Assembly: GCA_904501985.1 (NCBI GenBank)
Contig: CAJGCT010000005.1
Coordinates: forward strand, 1-53,463
DNA length: 53,463 bases
Direction: 5' to 3'
From: an uncultured Clostridia bacterium
GTDB lineage: Bacteria; Bacillota; Clostridia; Oscillospirales; CAG-272
In this document: positions 32,951 through 41,844 of the stretch, piece by piece
Numbering within the stretch: the first letter of the stretch is position 1
Layout of the letters: each line of letters opens with the position of its first letter
The notes under the pieces: generated by a model
Seen by the model: the letters and a program-made list of their open reading frames with translations, nothing else
The model's database searches: none
Told to the model about the DNA's origin: nothing
Translations under genes and position numbers: made by a program

Positions 32951-34741
32951 ATGCACATCACAGATACAATCAAATACATCGGCGTTAACGATCATGAGAT
33001 AGACCTTTTTGAGGGTCAGTACCGTGTGCCAAACGGAATGTCTTATAATTCCTACGCCATAATCGACGAAAAAATCGCCATAATGGACACCGTGGATGCA
33101 CGCTTTACCCATCAGTGGCTGGACAACATCAGAGACACCCTTGGCAGCCGCACCCCCGATTATCTTATCGTCCAGCACATGGAGCCGGACCACTCTGCAA
33201 ATATCTTCAACTTCATGCGTGCTTATCCGGATGCAACCATCGTTTCCTCACAAAAGGCGTTTGCAATGATGAAGAACTTCTTCGGCACGGATTTTGAGGA
33301 CCGCCGCACGGTTGTCGGCGAGGGCGACACACTTTCTCTCGGTGCGCACACGCTCACATTCGTTACCGCGCCTATGGTGCATTGGCCTGAGGTCATCGTG
33401 ACCTACGACAGCCTTGACAAGGTGCTCTTTTCCGCCGACGGATTCGGTAAATTCGGCGCACTCAATGCAAATGAGCCTTGGGCAGACGAAGCACGGCGTT
33501 ATTATATAGGTATTGTTGGAAAATACGGCACACAGGTGCAGTCGCTCCTAAAAAAGGCGTCAGGACTTGATATTGCGAAGATCTGCCCTCTCCACGGACC
33601 TGTACTTTCCGAGAATCTCGGCTACTACCTAAATCTTTACAACACATGGTCAAGCTATCAGCCGGAAGAGGACGGAATAGTTATCGCATACACTTCCGTC
33701 TACGGAAACACGAAAAAAGCCGTTCAGAAATTGGCGGAAAAGCTTGAAGCTAACGGATGTCCCAAGGTGTTAGTGTACGACCTTGCTCGCTGTGATATGG
33801 CTGAGGCGGTGAGTGACGCTTTCCGCTACAGCAAGCTGGTGCTTGCCACCACCACATACAACGCGGAGATATTCCCGTTCATGCGCGAGTTCATAAATCA
33901 TCTGACCGAGCGCAATTTCAGCAACCGCACCGTAGCTCTTATCGAAAACGGAAGCTGGGCACCTCTCGCCGCAAAGGTTATGCGCGGTATGCTTGATGCC
34001 TGCAAAAACCTCACCTACACGGACACTACCGTTAAGATTCTGTCGGCACTTAATGAGGACAGCACAGCACAGCTTGATGCCCTTGCCGGTGAGCTTTGCC
34101 GCGAGTATCTTGCAAAGCAAGATTCCACCGCAAACAAGAATGACCTTACCGCCCTCTTTAACATCGGCTACGGTCTGTATGTAATAACCTCAAATGACGG
34201 AAAGAAAGACAACGGTCTTATTGTAAACACGGTAACGCAGGTGACAAACACACCAAACAGACTTGCCGTAACTATAAACAAGGAAAACTACTCACATCAT
34301 GTAATAAAGCAGACAGGCAAAATGAACATCAACGTGCTCACCGAGAGTGCGCCCTTTGCCGTTTTTGAAAAATTCGGCTTCCAGAGCGGAAGAAATGTTG
34401 ATAAGTTTGCCGAATGTGAGCCGCTTCGCTCGGATAACGGGCTTATTTTCCTGCCGCGGCACATAAACTCGTTTATGTCCCTGAAGGTGGAGAGCTACGT
34501 TGACCTTGACACTCACGGAATGTTTATCTGCTCCGTAACCGAGGCGCGCGTCATTTCCGACGCTCCCACCATGACCTACAGCTACTATTACGACAACGTG
34601 AAGCCGAAACCCGAAATCGAGGGCAAGAAAGGCTTTGTATGCAAGGTGTGCGGATGGGTATATGAGGGTGATACTCTGCCGGATGATATTATATGTCCCC
34701 TCTGCAAGCACGGTGCCGCCGATTTTGAGCCTATTGAATAA
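32951..34741 (+). CDS. Flavodiiron protein with flavin-reductase and rubredoxin domains
   Basis: Reduces O2 or NO in anaerobes. Four domains in 596 residues: (1) metallo-beta-lactamase diiron domain, 1-250, with ligands HMEPDH, H in APMVHWP, D in SADGFGKFG and H in PLHGPV all present; (2) FMN flavodoxin, about 255-395, starting IVIAYTSVYGNTKKA; (3) flavin-reductase-like domain, about 405-550; (4) C-terminal rubredoxin, about 558-596, with CKVCGW and CPLCKHG. The fusion can pass electrons inside one chain. Its neighbours, a Crp/Fnr regulator and a 4Fe-4S protein, fit an oxygen/NO defence role. Confidence 0.95.
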   Translation: MHITDTIKYIGVNDHEIDLFEGQYRVPNGMSYNSYAIIDEKIAIMDTVDARFTHQWLDNIRDTLGSRTPDYLIVQHMEPDHSANIFNFMRAYPDATIVSSQKAFAMMKNFFGTDFEDRRTVVGEGDTLSLGAHTLTFVTAPMVHWPEVIVTYDSLDKVLFSADGFGKFGALNANEPWADEARRYYIGIVGKYGTQVQSLLKKASGLDIAKICPLHGPVLSENLGYYLNLYNTWSSYQPEEDGIVIAYTSVYGNTKKAVQKLAEKLEANGCPKVLVYDLARCDMAEAVSDAFRYSKLVLATTTYNAEIFPFMREFINHLTERNFSNRTVALIENGSWAPLAAKVMRGMLDACKNLTYTDTTVKILSALNEDSTAQLDALAGELCREYLAKQDSTANKNDLTALFNIGYGLYVITSNDGKKDNGLIVNTVTQVTNTPNRLAVTINKENYSHHVIKQTGKMNINVLTESAPFAVFEKFGFQSGRNVDKFAECEPLRSDNGLIFLPRHINSFMSLKVESYVDLDTHGMFICSVTEARVISDAPTMTYSYYYDNVKPKPEIEGKKGFVCKVCGWVYEGDTLPDDIICPLCKHGAADFEPIE

Positions 34742-34745
34742 TCAT

Positions 34746-34965
34746 AACCACCGGCTAAGCCGGTGGTTTGCTCCGCCCTATAAGGGCGTGGTATAAGCAG
34801 GGCTAAACGCCCACTGAAATATCCGACACGCGCAAATTTGCCCTACTGCCGCAGATGCGGCGACTTACTTTAGCCTCCCTCCCGAAGGGAGCCTTTCTCG
34901 GCACGCGGGATCTCTCAACGGCAAAAGCCTCTACGGAACCACCAGCTTAACTGGTGGTTTTCATT
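34746..34965. mobile_element. Possible IS200/IS605-derived non-autonomous element
   Basis: About 220 bases with a hairpin at each end: AACCACCGGC/GCCGGTGGTT at 34746-34768 and AACCACCAG/CTGGTGGTT at 34937-34959. Both are in the same orientation, as in IS200/IS605 ends. Inside are smaller hairpins (CGCCC/GGGCG, GCCGCA/TGCGGC, CTCCC/GGGAG). No transposase. TCAT lies beside each end. Confidence 0.45.
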
Positions 34966-34977
34966 ATACAAAAAGAT

Positions 34978-35005
34978 AAAACACGCGCCGAATGGCGCGT
35001 GTTTT
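34978..35005 (-). terminator. Terminator of the HTH-PfkB gene
   Basis: AAAACACGCGCC and GGCGCGTGTTTT form a 12-bp stem, T-rich on the minus strand, 18 bases after the stop. Confidence 0.85.
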
Positions 35006-35023
35006 AATTATTCACTCAATCTA

Positions 35024-36232
35024 TCACTGAAAGCCGTATTTTTCGCAAACAGCGACAATCTCGTCACGGCTTCTCATGCCGTCAACGGAATTTGCGGCAA
35101 ACAGATTGCACGCCGCAGCTCCCGATGCAAATTCAAGCATCTGGCGATTATCCCAGCCGTTGTAGATTCCGTAAAGACAGCCTGCGCAGAACGCATCACC
35201 TGCACCTACCGTACCTACTATCTCAGAGCGAGGTACATTCAGTGCCGTTACCGTGCAAAATTCACCGCTTACAGCGTCAAGCACAAAGCCTGCTTCCTTG
35301 GCATGGATGATGACCTTGTCGCGTACTCCGCACTCCACCATTTTCTCCATAACGGAACGTAAAGCAGTGGCATCAAGCTTTCCGTCAGCATTTCTTGGCG
35401 AAACACCAAAGGTAGCGCAGGATTCTATCTCATTCATAATCGCGTAGTTGGAATATTTAAGTGCCGGAAGAATCTTTTCCGCATAGTTTCCGGTGTTGGA
35501 GCTTACAACGTCGATGGACGTCTTGATTCCGGCATCCTGAACGGATTTAAGGAAACGTGCCATTACAGTACCATACTCCGCATCCGCCGCATCGAATTTA
35601 TCGAGAAGGAATATATAGCCTATGTGAAGTATATCGCAGTTAAGTGAGGATAAATCCACATGGTCGGGGCAAAACTCACCCGATGCACCCATTTTGGTGA
35701 AAAAAGTACGCTCGCCGGACGGAATGCTCATAACGTCGGTAAATGCGGTGTCACTGCCCTGAAGATGAACGAGACCGTCTACATTGAGACCGTAGTTTTT
35801 AAGCTTTTCAACAAGGAAGCGTCCGTATTCATCCTCGCCCACGGCCCCCAGCGCATATACGGGGAGCGTGCGGTCGATTTTAGCAAGGTCAACGCCAACA
35901 TTGGGCACACATCCGCCAACGGCATAGCTCACCTCGGTTATGTGCGCCAGCATTCCCTTTTGGGGATAATCTTCTATCACCTTTACGATATCTGCAAGCG
36001 TAGTGCCTGCAACGGCGATACCGCGCTTCTCGCCCAGCATAAGGCTGTCAATAGAAACGCCGAAAAGCGCTGACAGTGCCGGAAACAGCGTAATATCCGG
36101 ATATCCCTGCCCCGACTCCCACTTTGATACAGTCTTATCACTTATATTGAGCTTCTCGGCAAGTGCCATCTGTGTCATACCGCATTTTTTTCTCAGCTTC
36201 GCTATATTTGTGCCAATAGATTTTGCATCCAT
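35024..36232 (-). CDS. XRE-type HTH fused to a PfkB-family sugar kinase
   Basis: 402 residues. The first 70 are an XRE helix-turn-helix (IGTNIAKLRKKCGMTQMALAEKLNISDKTVSKWESGQGYPD); residues about 72-400 are a complete ribokinase-type PfkB kinase with GGCVPNVGVDLAKI near the start and the catalytic GTVGAGDAFCAG anion hole near 360. The fusion suggests a regulator that senses or phosphorylates its sugar ligand and binds DNA. AGGAGG precedes the ATG. No sugar-transport gene is adjacent, so the substrate is unknown. Confidence 0.92.
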   Translation of the reverse strand: MDAKSIGTNIAKLRKKCGMTQMALAEKLNISDKTVSKWESGQGYPDITLFPALSALFGVSIDSLMLGEKRGIAVAGTTLADIVKVIEDYPQKGMLAHITEVSYAVGGCVPNVGVDLAKIDRTLPVYALGAVGEDEYGRFLVEKLKNYGLNVDGLVHLQGSDTAFTDVMSIPSGERTFFTKMGASGEFCPDHVDLSSLNCDILHIGYIFLLDKFDAADAEYGTVMARFLKSVQDAGIKTSIDVVSSNTGNYAEKILPALKYSNYAIMNEIESCATFGVSPRNADGKLDATALRSVMEKMVECGVRDKVIIHAKEAGFVLDAVSGEFCTVTALNVPRSEIVGTVGAGDAFCAGCLYGIYNGWDNRQMLEFASGAAACNLFAANSVDGMRSRDEIVAVCEKYGFQ

Positions 36233-36474
36233 TTGTATTACCTCCTAAGTATATTTACTATAATTATTTTAACATAAAAAAAAGACGGCGTAAACCTATT
36301 TTCAGTGGAGTTTATTTTTGCGCGAATGGCGCATATCTACGATTGGTGGATATGCACCCTGCGAATATCGCTGAATTGTAGAAAAGAGACACCTCCGCTA
36401 CGGCGTATGGCGCAAAATTACCGATATACTCCGTAGGGCGGCGGTCGTTTATTACAAAACATTCCTGTCACATC

Positions 36475-36506
36475 AAAAAAGGAGCTCCCGAAGAAGCTCC
36501 TTTTTT
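36475..36506 (-). terminator. Terminator of putP
   Basis: AAAAAAGGAGCT pairs with AGCTCCTTTTTT around CCCGAAGA, 12 bases after the putP stop. The gap 36233-36474 shows nothing beyond a GCATATC/GATATGC pair near 36329-36355 and a CCGTAGGGCGGCGG fragment near 36431 that resembles a REP half. Confidence 0.85.
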
Positions 36507-36518
36507 CATATGAATTTC

Positions 36519-38084
36519 TTACGCCTCAACACTGCCGCAGCGAACAGCTTCGAAATCCGCCTCGATCTCCTTTGAGGGAGCCTTGGTGAGAAGTGATACC
36601 ACAACAATGCATATTGCGGAGAAGATGAACGCCGGAAGAAGCTCGTAGATTGCAAACACGCCGCCTGCCTTGGAAATAACAAGCTTCCAAAGGAATACCA
36701 TTCCTGCACCGCTTACCATACCGGCAATTGCGCCTGCCTTGTTGATTCTCTTCCAGAACAGAGAGAATATCATAAGCGGACCGAAGGTTGCGCCGAATCC
36801 TGCCCATGCGAAGGATACGATATTGAAGATAACGCTGTTTTCATCAAGCGCAAAGAGTATGCCTATGAGTGCAAGCACCAGAAGTGTGATACGGGAAACT
36901 ACCATTACCTGCTTGTCGGTAGCGTTCTTCTTGCATACACCGTGGAATATGTTCTTGGCAAATGCAGAAGCCGCAATAAGAAGGTAGGAGTCAGACGAGC
37001 TGATGGTAGCGGCAAGAATACCTGCCATTACGAAGCCTGCCAAAATTGCCGGCAGTGAGCTTGTGGAAAGTGTTATAAATATGTTTTCTGCCGCAGATTT
37101 TGTAAGGTGCTCCACGGGGAACAGCTGGCGTCCCACGATACCGATAAACACTGCAACCGCAAGGGAGATAACAACCCATATCATTGCAATACGGCGTGAG
37201 CGCTTAAGCTCATCCTCACGGCGGATCGCCATGAAGCGAAGGAGTACCTGAGGCATACCGAAGTAGCCGAGACCCCATGCCATGCAGGAGCAGATGGTGA
37301 GAATACCGTATTTCCCTGCCTCGCCGAACACCGGAGCGCCGTCAATCACCTGCTGAACGCCGTCAACAACCGTGGGAGATGCGATTCCGAAGAAATCAAG
37401 GAATCCGGGGATATTCTGCGCGTTTTCAATAACAGCGCCGATACCGCCTGCCTGTACGGTGGAGATAATAACGATAACTGTAAGCGCGCTTATCATTACG
37501 ATCGCCTGCATGAAGTCCGATATACTCTCGGCAAGGAAGCCGCCAAGCAGAGTATAAAGAAGCACGAAAGCCGCACCGATGAACATCATAAGCTTGTAAT
37601 CAAGTCCGAAAAGTGACGAGAACAGCTTACCGCAGGTAACAAAGCAGCTTGCCGCATATACTGTGAAGAAAATAAGAATAAATGCCGCCGCGATGAACAT
37701 GATGACTTTTTTCTTCTCTCTGAAGCGGTTACTAAAGAATTCGGGGAGCGTGATGGAATTGTTTGCTCTCACGCTGTAGCGGCGAAGTCTCTTTGAAACG
37801 ATGAGCCAGTTGAAATATGTACCGATGGCAAGACCGATTGCTGTCCATGCCGCATCGGCAAGACCGCACCAATATGCGACTCCGGGGAGACCCATAAGGA
37901 GCCATCCGCTCATATCCGAAGCCTCGGCACTCATTGCCGTTACCCACGGGCCGAGAGAGCGTCCGCCGAGGTAATACTCCTCGGAGCTTTTGTTAGCACG
38001 TTTGGCGTAAAATACGCCGATCAGTATTACTGCCGCCATATATACTATCATGGCGATAAGAATCTGAATCTGTTCAGCATTCAT
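36519..38084 (-). CDS. putP: Sodium/proline symporter, SSS family
   Basis: Imports proline with Na+. 521 residues, twelve or thirteen transmembrane helices, with the family core SSEEYYLGGRSLGPWVTAMSAEASDMSGWLLMGLPG near residues 33-68 and the sodium-site region ILAATISSSDSYLLIAASAFAKN near 360. Length and motifs fit PutP rather than pantothenate or sialate members. Monocistronic, with its own terminator. proC lies 3 kb away on the other strand, in keeping with proline use. Confidence 0.92.
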   Translation of the reverse strand: MNAEQIQILIAMIVYMAAVILIGVFYAKRANKSSEEYYLGGRSLGPWVTAMSAEASDMSGWLLMGLPGVAYWCGLADAAWTAIGLAIGTYFNWLIVSKRLRRYSVRANNSITLPEFFSNRFREKKKVIMFIAAAFILIFFTVYAASCFVTCGKLFSSLFGLDYKLMMFIGAAFVLLYTLLGGFLAESISDFMQAIVMISALTVIVIISTVQAGGIGAVIENAQNIPGFLDFFGIASPTVVDGVQQVIDGAPVFGEAGKYGILTICSCMAWGLGYFGMPQVLLRFMAIRREDELKRSRRIAMIWVVISLAVAVFIGIVGRQLFPVEHLTKSAAENIFITLSTSSLPAILAGFVMAGILAATISSSDSYLLIAASAFAKNIFHGVCKKNATDKQVMVVSRITLLVLALIGILFALDENSVIFNIVSFAWAGFGATFGPLMIFSLFWKRINKAGAIAGMVSGAGMVFLWKLVISKAGGVFAIYELLPAFIFSAICIVVVSLLTKAPSKEIEADFEAVRCGSVEA

Positions 38085-38268
38085 AATTTTTGTCCTCCTG
38101 CTTATATAGCAATTTATATTATTGTATCACATTAGCGAATTAAAGTCAAGGGGAAAAATCAGATTTTTTTGAATATTTTGGAGATTTTCGATTCTCAATC
38201 TGCCAAAACGACAAAAGCTCTTTTGTAGGATTGGGTTATGAGAGTCGACATATATCCATTGGTATAAA

Positions 38269-38634
38269 TTATCCTTTGGCATTATTAATATTGTTTTTCG
38301 CCGTCGTAATAGACTTCACAAGCAAAAATCTTATTGTCGAACATTTCCGATCAAGCGTTTGATATCTTGTTTCATCAATATAATCACTTTTCCACAGCAT
38401 TTCGAGCCACTTGCTTGTTTCGTTAGCTTCTTTGAGTGAAATTTCAAGCTTTGCAATAAAGTCGGCGCGACCGTGAGCATATTTGCTTTCGGCAATATTA
38501 GCACAAATACTCGTTGCGCTTCTACCTATTTGATTTGAGATTATATTTTCGTGTTTTGCACGGAGTTCCTTTGTTAATTGCAAGACCTCAACAGATAATT
38601 CCATTGAAAGATCACCGAGCTTGTCTTCTCTCAC
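38269..38634 (-). CDS. Four-helix bundle protein (23S rRNA IVS / Avd-like family)
   Basis: 121 residues, all alpha. The diagnostic segment ISNQIGRSATSICANIAESKYAHGRADFIAKLEISLKEANETSKWLEML matches the four-helix-bundle family found in 23S rRNA intervening sequences and, as Avd, with diversity-generating retroelements. GTG start. No reverse transcriptase or rRNA gene is nearby. It lies downstream of tRNA-Arg, separated from it by a dense array of hairpins, and its sequence is more AT-rich than its neighbours, suggesting transfer. Function unknown. Confidence 0.88.
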   Translation of the reverse strand: MREDKLGDLSMELSVEVLQLTKELRAKHENIISNQIGRSATSICANIAESKYAHGRADFIAKLEISLKEANETSKWLEMLWKSDYIDETRYQTLDRKCSTIRFLLVKSITTAKNNINNAKG

Positions 38635-38724
38635 GATACCGCCGCCTCTCTATACCTAATTTTACCATATCTTCAATTAAAAATCAACTTTATTTCAGTG
38701 CACAAACTAACACTTTCATTCCGT

Positions 38725-38898
38725 TTGCGCGAAGCGCAACTTCATCGATGCGAAGCATCACTTCATTTGCCGAAGGCAACTTCATTTGCGAAGCAACATC
38801 ATTCATTTGTGTCCGCTTTGCGGTGGAATGATGTTAGCCTTCGGCTAAATGATGTTGCGTGCAAGCACGCAAATGATGTTGTGTCCTTCGGACACAAA
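38725..38898. repeat. Array of eight short hairpins in one large palindrome
   Basis: Hairpins at 38725, 38747, 38767, 38786, 38813, 38834, 38855 and 38879, stems 4-8 bp. In the left half most loops read GAA and the spacers read CTTCAT; in the right half loops read TTC or AA and the spacers read AATGATG, the mirror image, so the whole array folds around CCGCTTTGCGG at 38813-38823. Stem sequences differ while their pairing is kept. Confidence 0.75.
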
Positions 38899-38900
38899 TG

Positions 38901-38932
38901 AAAAAATCCAAGTCTTGCGACTTGGATTTTTT
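38901..38932 (-). terminator. Terminator of tRNA-Arg
   Basis: AAAAAATCCAAGTC and GACTTGGATTTTTT form a 14-bp stem; the minus strand ends in a T6 run. It begins at the tRNA 3' end. Confidence 0.85.
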
Positions 38933-39007
38933 GGCGCGCCTGGCAGGATTCGAACCTGCGACCTACCGGTTCGTAGCCGGGCACTCTATCCACTGAGCTA
39001 CAAGCGC
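38932..39007 (-). tRNA. tRNA-Arg (anticodon ACG)
   Basis: Minus strand: acceptor GCGCTTG/CAGGCGC, D-arm GCTCAGTGGATAGAGT, anticodon loop CTACGAA (ACG), T-arm CAGGTTCGAATCCTG, discriminator G and encoded CCA. Base pair 27-43 is C-T, slightly irregular. Confidence 0.95.
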
Positions 39008-39031
39008 GTACCGTCTTTTGACGACTGTTAT

Positions 39032-39060
39032 ATTATAGCATAACCAATTATGTTTGTCAA
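39032..39060 (-). promoter_or_regulatory. Consensus SigA promoter of tRNA-Arg
   Basis: Minus strand: TTGACA, 17-base spacer, TATAAT, 24 bases before the tRNA. Confidence 0.9.
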
Positions 39061-39143
39061 GGGGTTTTAGAAAATTATTTGAAGTTTTTTTAATGCTGTT
39101 CTTCCACTGCCGCACCGACTCAATTCAGCGTAAAATCACACAG

Positions 39144-39173
39144 TCATATTGCGCCGCACACGGTGCATATACT
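39144..39173 (+). promoter_or_regulatory. SigE-type sporulation promoter of sipL
   Basis: TCATATT, then CATATACT, with 17 bases between ATA and CATA. This matches the mother-cell SigE pattern ATA-N16..18-CATANNNT and lies 29 bases before the SipL start. Confidence 0.7.
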
Positions 39174-39201
39174 TAAAAAAAACAAATAAGGAAGGTGTCA
39201 T

Positions 39202-40803
39202 ATGAATAATCAAAGTACGCAGGATGCAAGCCGTATCCAAATTCCTGCATTCGCGGGGACTGTTCCCGGTGAGCTTTCCGCCGAGTACATACTGCCGGAT
39301 ACATATCCGGATGTAAAAAAGATTCTGCGGACCACCGCATCTCCTGTGCTTATCGGACGTTATATTTCCGGGCGCAGGCTGGAATTTTCCGGTGCTGTGG
39401 ACTATGCCGTTGTCTTCTCGGCGGATGACAAAGAGGGTGAAGCCATTCACTGTGTTCATTTCGCAGGCGAGTGGAACAATACGCTCGGTGAGATCGACGA
39501 GCTTGACTCGGCTGAAATATCCGTCACACCGAGAATTGCGTCCTGCACGGTACGTCTTTCAAATCCCCGTAAGCTTTCAATACGCTCCCTTGTGGAATCC
39601 GATGTAAAAATAAGGCACGACGCATCCTGTTCTCCCGAATTTGAAGGAGCACGAACACATGAAGAAGAACTTCGGGTCCAGCGACGCTGTGATACGACAG
39701 AATCCGAGCTTCACCGCTCATTCCTCGCCGAGCCGCTTCACATCTCGGAAAATATTGAAATAGACCCATCCGCGCCGCCCATCGACAGCATCATCACCTG
39801 CACCGCCGATATAACCATCAGCGAAGCACGCCCAATATTCGATTCGGGTGACATGAATCTGATGACAAAAGGTACTGCCATCGTTCACGTCATGTACAAA
39901 TCCGCTGAGGAAAATCCCACATATCGGAGCTTTGAGAGAAAGCTTCCCATATCCGCTAATGTGTGTGCAGGAGATGCGGCGCAGTATTTTGAAAATTGCC
40001 GTCCCGATTCGCTCTCCGCACGTGTCAGTGCAGTCCCCGTTGAGCTTGGTGCAAGGATATGCGAGGACAACTACGGTGAGCGGCGAATAATCGAGCTTGA
40101 CATGACCTCCGACATTACCGCGCACATCATGGGATGCGCAAATGCGGATATCGTCCTTGACGCGTATTCCACCGACCGCGATTCCACCTGTGATTTCTCG
40201 GATATGGAATTTACCGCGCCGGCGAAGCTGTTTTCCCAAAACTTCTCCGTGGGCGAAAGTATGCCCCTCTCTGAAATAAAGCTTCCCGTGGGTGCTGTTA
40301 TAATAGACTCCCGTGCCGATGTTGCGGCATCCTCCCTCACCGTGGAGCACGGTCGTGCCGTGCTTCTCGGAAGCGCGGCTGTGTCCTGCATTTACTTAGA
40401 CGAAAACGGCGGATTCGGGTCAGCCGATGCCACACTTCCCATAAAGTACGAATTTACGGCAGGCGACATCCGTGAGCCGATATCCTATGTGTGCGAGCTG
40501 TGCACGTCTGATCTGCGTGTAAGATGCGACAGCGAGCGTGCGTATTTCGATTTCGAGGTATCCGTCACAGCCGAACTTGCAAGAAAGCTTCGTTGCCGCA
40601 GGGTAAGCAAGGTCACGCTTACAGGTGAGCCGAGGCAACATTCTGTGAAATCTGCCATGACCCTGTGTTATCCCGGTGCAGGCGACACCCTTTGGGATAT
40701 TGCAAAGCGTTACGGCACAACAGTGGAAGCACTTGAAGCCGCCAACAAGGGCGGCGGCAGGGTTCTCATGATACCCAAGGGGTCTGTGGGTATAGTTATT
40801 TAA
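39202..40803 (+). CDS. SipL-like spore morphogenetic protein (DUF3794 repeats + LysM)
   Basis: 533 residues. Several SPOCS/DUF3794 beta domains (about 30-470; recurring pattern PDVKKILRTTASPVLIG, ALPVGAVIID-type) are followed by a C-terminal LysM domain at about 480-533 (CYPGAGDTLWDIAKRYGTTVEALEAANKG). In C. difficile, SipL binds SpoIVA via its LysM and is needed to attach the coat to the forespore. Here a SigE-like promoter and the same domain order support that role. AAGGAAGG precedes the ATG. Monocistronic, with a terminator. Confidence 0.85.
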   Translation: MNNQSTQDASRIQIPAFAGTVPGELSAEYILPDTYPDVKKILRTTASPVLIGRYISGRRLEFSGAVDYAVVFSADDKEGEAIHCVHFAGEWNNTLGEIDELDSAEISVTPRIASCTVRLSNPRKLSIRSLVESDVKIRHDASCSPEFEGARTHEEELRVQRRCDTTESELHRSFLAEPLHISENIEIDPSAPPIDSIITCTADITISEARPIFDSGDMNLMTKGTAIVHVMYKSAEENPTYRSFERKLPISANVCAGDAAQYFENCRPDSLSARVSAVPVELGARICEDNYGERRIIELDMTSDITAHIMGCANADIVLDAYSTDRDSTCDFSDMEFTAPAKLFSQNFSVGESMPLSEIKLPVGAVIIDSRADVAASSLTVEHGRAVLLGSAAVSCIYLDENGGFGSADATLPIKYEFTAGDIREPISYVCELCTSDLRVRCDSERAYFDFEVSVTAELARKLRCRRVSKVTLTGEPRQHSVKSAMTLCYPGAGDTLWDIAKRYGTTVEALEAANKGGGRVLMIPKGSVGIVI

Positions 40804-40807
40804 AATT

Positions 40808-40839
40808 GACCGTGCGCATATTTTGCGCACGGTCTCTTT
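40808..40839 (+). terminator. Terminator of the SipL-like gene
   Basis: GACCGTGCGCA and TGCGCACGGTC form an 11-bp stem followed by TCTTTC. Confidence 0.82.
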
Positions 40840-40898
40840 CATTTAAATCCGAATTTTTATATTTATATATTAAAACTGTAAACTATTTTGCATAATCC

Positions 40899-40927
40899 TT
40901 GCGAAAAATGAAGATTTGTGGTATAAT
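40899..40927 (+). promoter_or_regulatory. SigA promoter of proC operon
   Basis: TTGCGA, 17-base spacer, TATAAT, 40 bases before the proC start. Confidence 0.75.
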
Positions 40928-40966
40928 CTATAAAACGCATGACCTATCCCTTGAAAGGAATATTAT

Positions 40967-41794
40967 ATGAAATCAATCTCATTTATCGGTGCCGGAAATA
41001 TGGCAACCGCAATAATCGGCGGTATGTTAAAGCAGGGTGTCGACCCGAGGCTTATAACGGTATACGACAAGCTCTCAGACAAAGCAGAGCTTTTTTCGGA
41101 AAAAGGGCTGAATGTAGCCCCCTCTCTCACCGATGCCTGCAAGGCAGGTGAAATGATACTTCTCGCAATAAAGCCGCAGAATTTTGCGGAAGCTCTCGGC
41201 GAGATTCGCGAGAGCGGCGTTGATATATCGAAAAAGACGTTCATTTCCATTGCGGCAGGTATTACCACCGAGACTGTGGAAAATCTTCTGGGTACAAAAT
41301 GCGCCGTCGTGCGCGTTATGCCCAACACCCCTCTTATGGTAGGCTGCGGCGCATCCGCACTCTGCCGCAACGACCGCGTGTCGGACGAGGACTTTTCCGC
41401 CGTCTGCGGCATATTTGAGGCTGCTGGAATGATAATGGTAATCGACGAGACGCAGATGAACACCGTTATATGCGCCAACGGCTCATCCCCTGCTTACTTC
41501 TACTACTTTATCGACTGCGTGGTACGCTCTGCCAAGGCGCAGGGACTCGCGCTTGACGAAAGACAGATACTTGAAGCAGTCTGCCAGACAGTCATCGGCT
41601 CGGCGAAGATGCTCCTTGATTCGGGCAAGACCGCCGCTGAGCTTGTTCGTGCGGTAACCTCCCCCAATGGCACTACCGAGCGCGCCATGAACGTATTCTA
41701 TAACGAGAAAATCGACGAGATCATCCACCGCGCAATGTGCGCCTGCACCGAGCGCGCCGAGGAAATGTCCCGAGAGTTCGGTTTGCTGTCATAA
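40967..41794 (+). CDS. proC: Pyrroline-5-carboxylate reductase
   Basis: Last step of proline synthesis: NAD(P)H-dependent reduction of pyrroline-5-carboxylate. N-terminal Rossmann motif SFIGAGNMATAIIGG; VVRVMPNTPLMVGCGASAL in the middle; the C-terminal dimer domain carries the signature GSAKMLLDSGKTAAELVRAVTSPNGTT. 275 residues, normal. AAAGGA upstream. First gene of a run with the SpoIIM-like and DUF624 proteins. Firm. Confidence 0.95.
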   Translation: MKSISFIGAGNMATAIIGGMLKQGVDPRLITVYDKLSDKAELFSEKGLNVAPSLTDACKAGEMILLAIKPQNFAEALGEIRESGVDISKKTFISIAAGITTETVENLLGTKCAVVRVMPNTPLMVGCGASALCRNDRVSDEDFSAVCGIFEAAGMIMVIDETQMNTVICANGSSPAYFYYFIDCVVRSAKAQGLALDERQILEAVCQTVIGSAKMLLDSGKTAAELVRAVTSPNGTTERAMNVFYNEKIDEIIHRAMCACTERAEEMSREFGLLS

Positions 41795-41844
41795 GTTGTC
41801 CGCCTACCGCATATGATGTACAAAAAAACATCGGTGGTGGTAAT

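Noticed and set aside
38725..38898. Hairpin array considered as CRISPR
   Set aside because: Repeats are not identical, spacers are 6-10 bases and conserved, and no cas genes are near.
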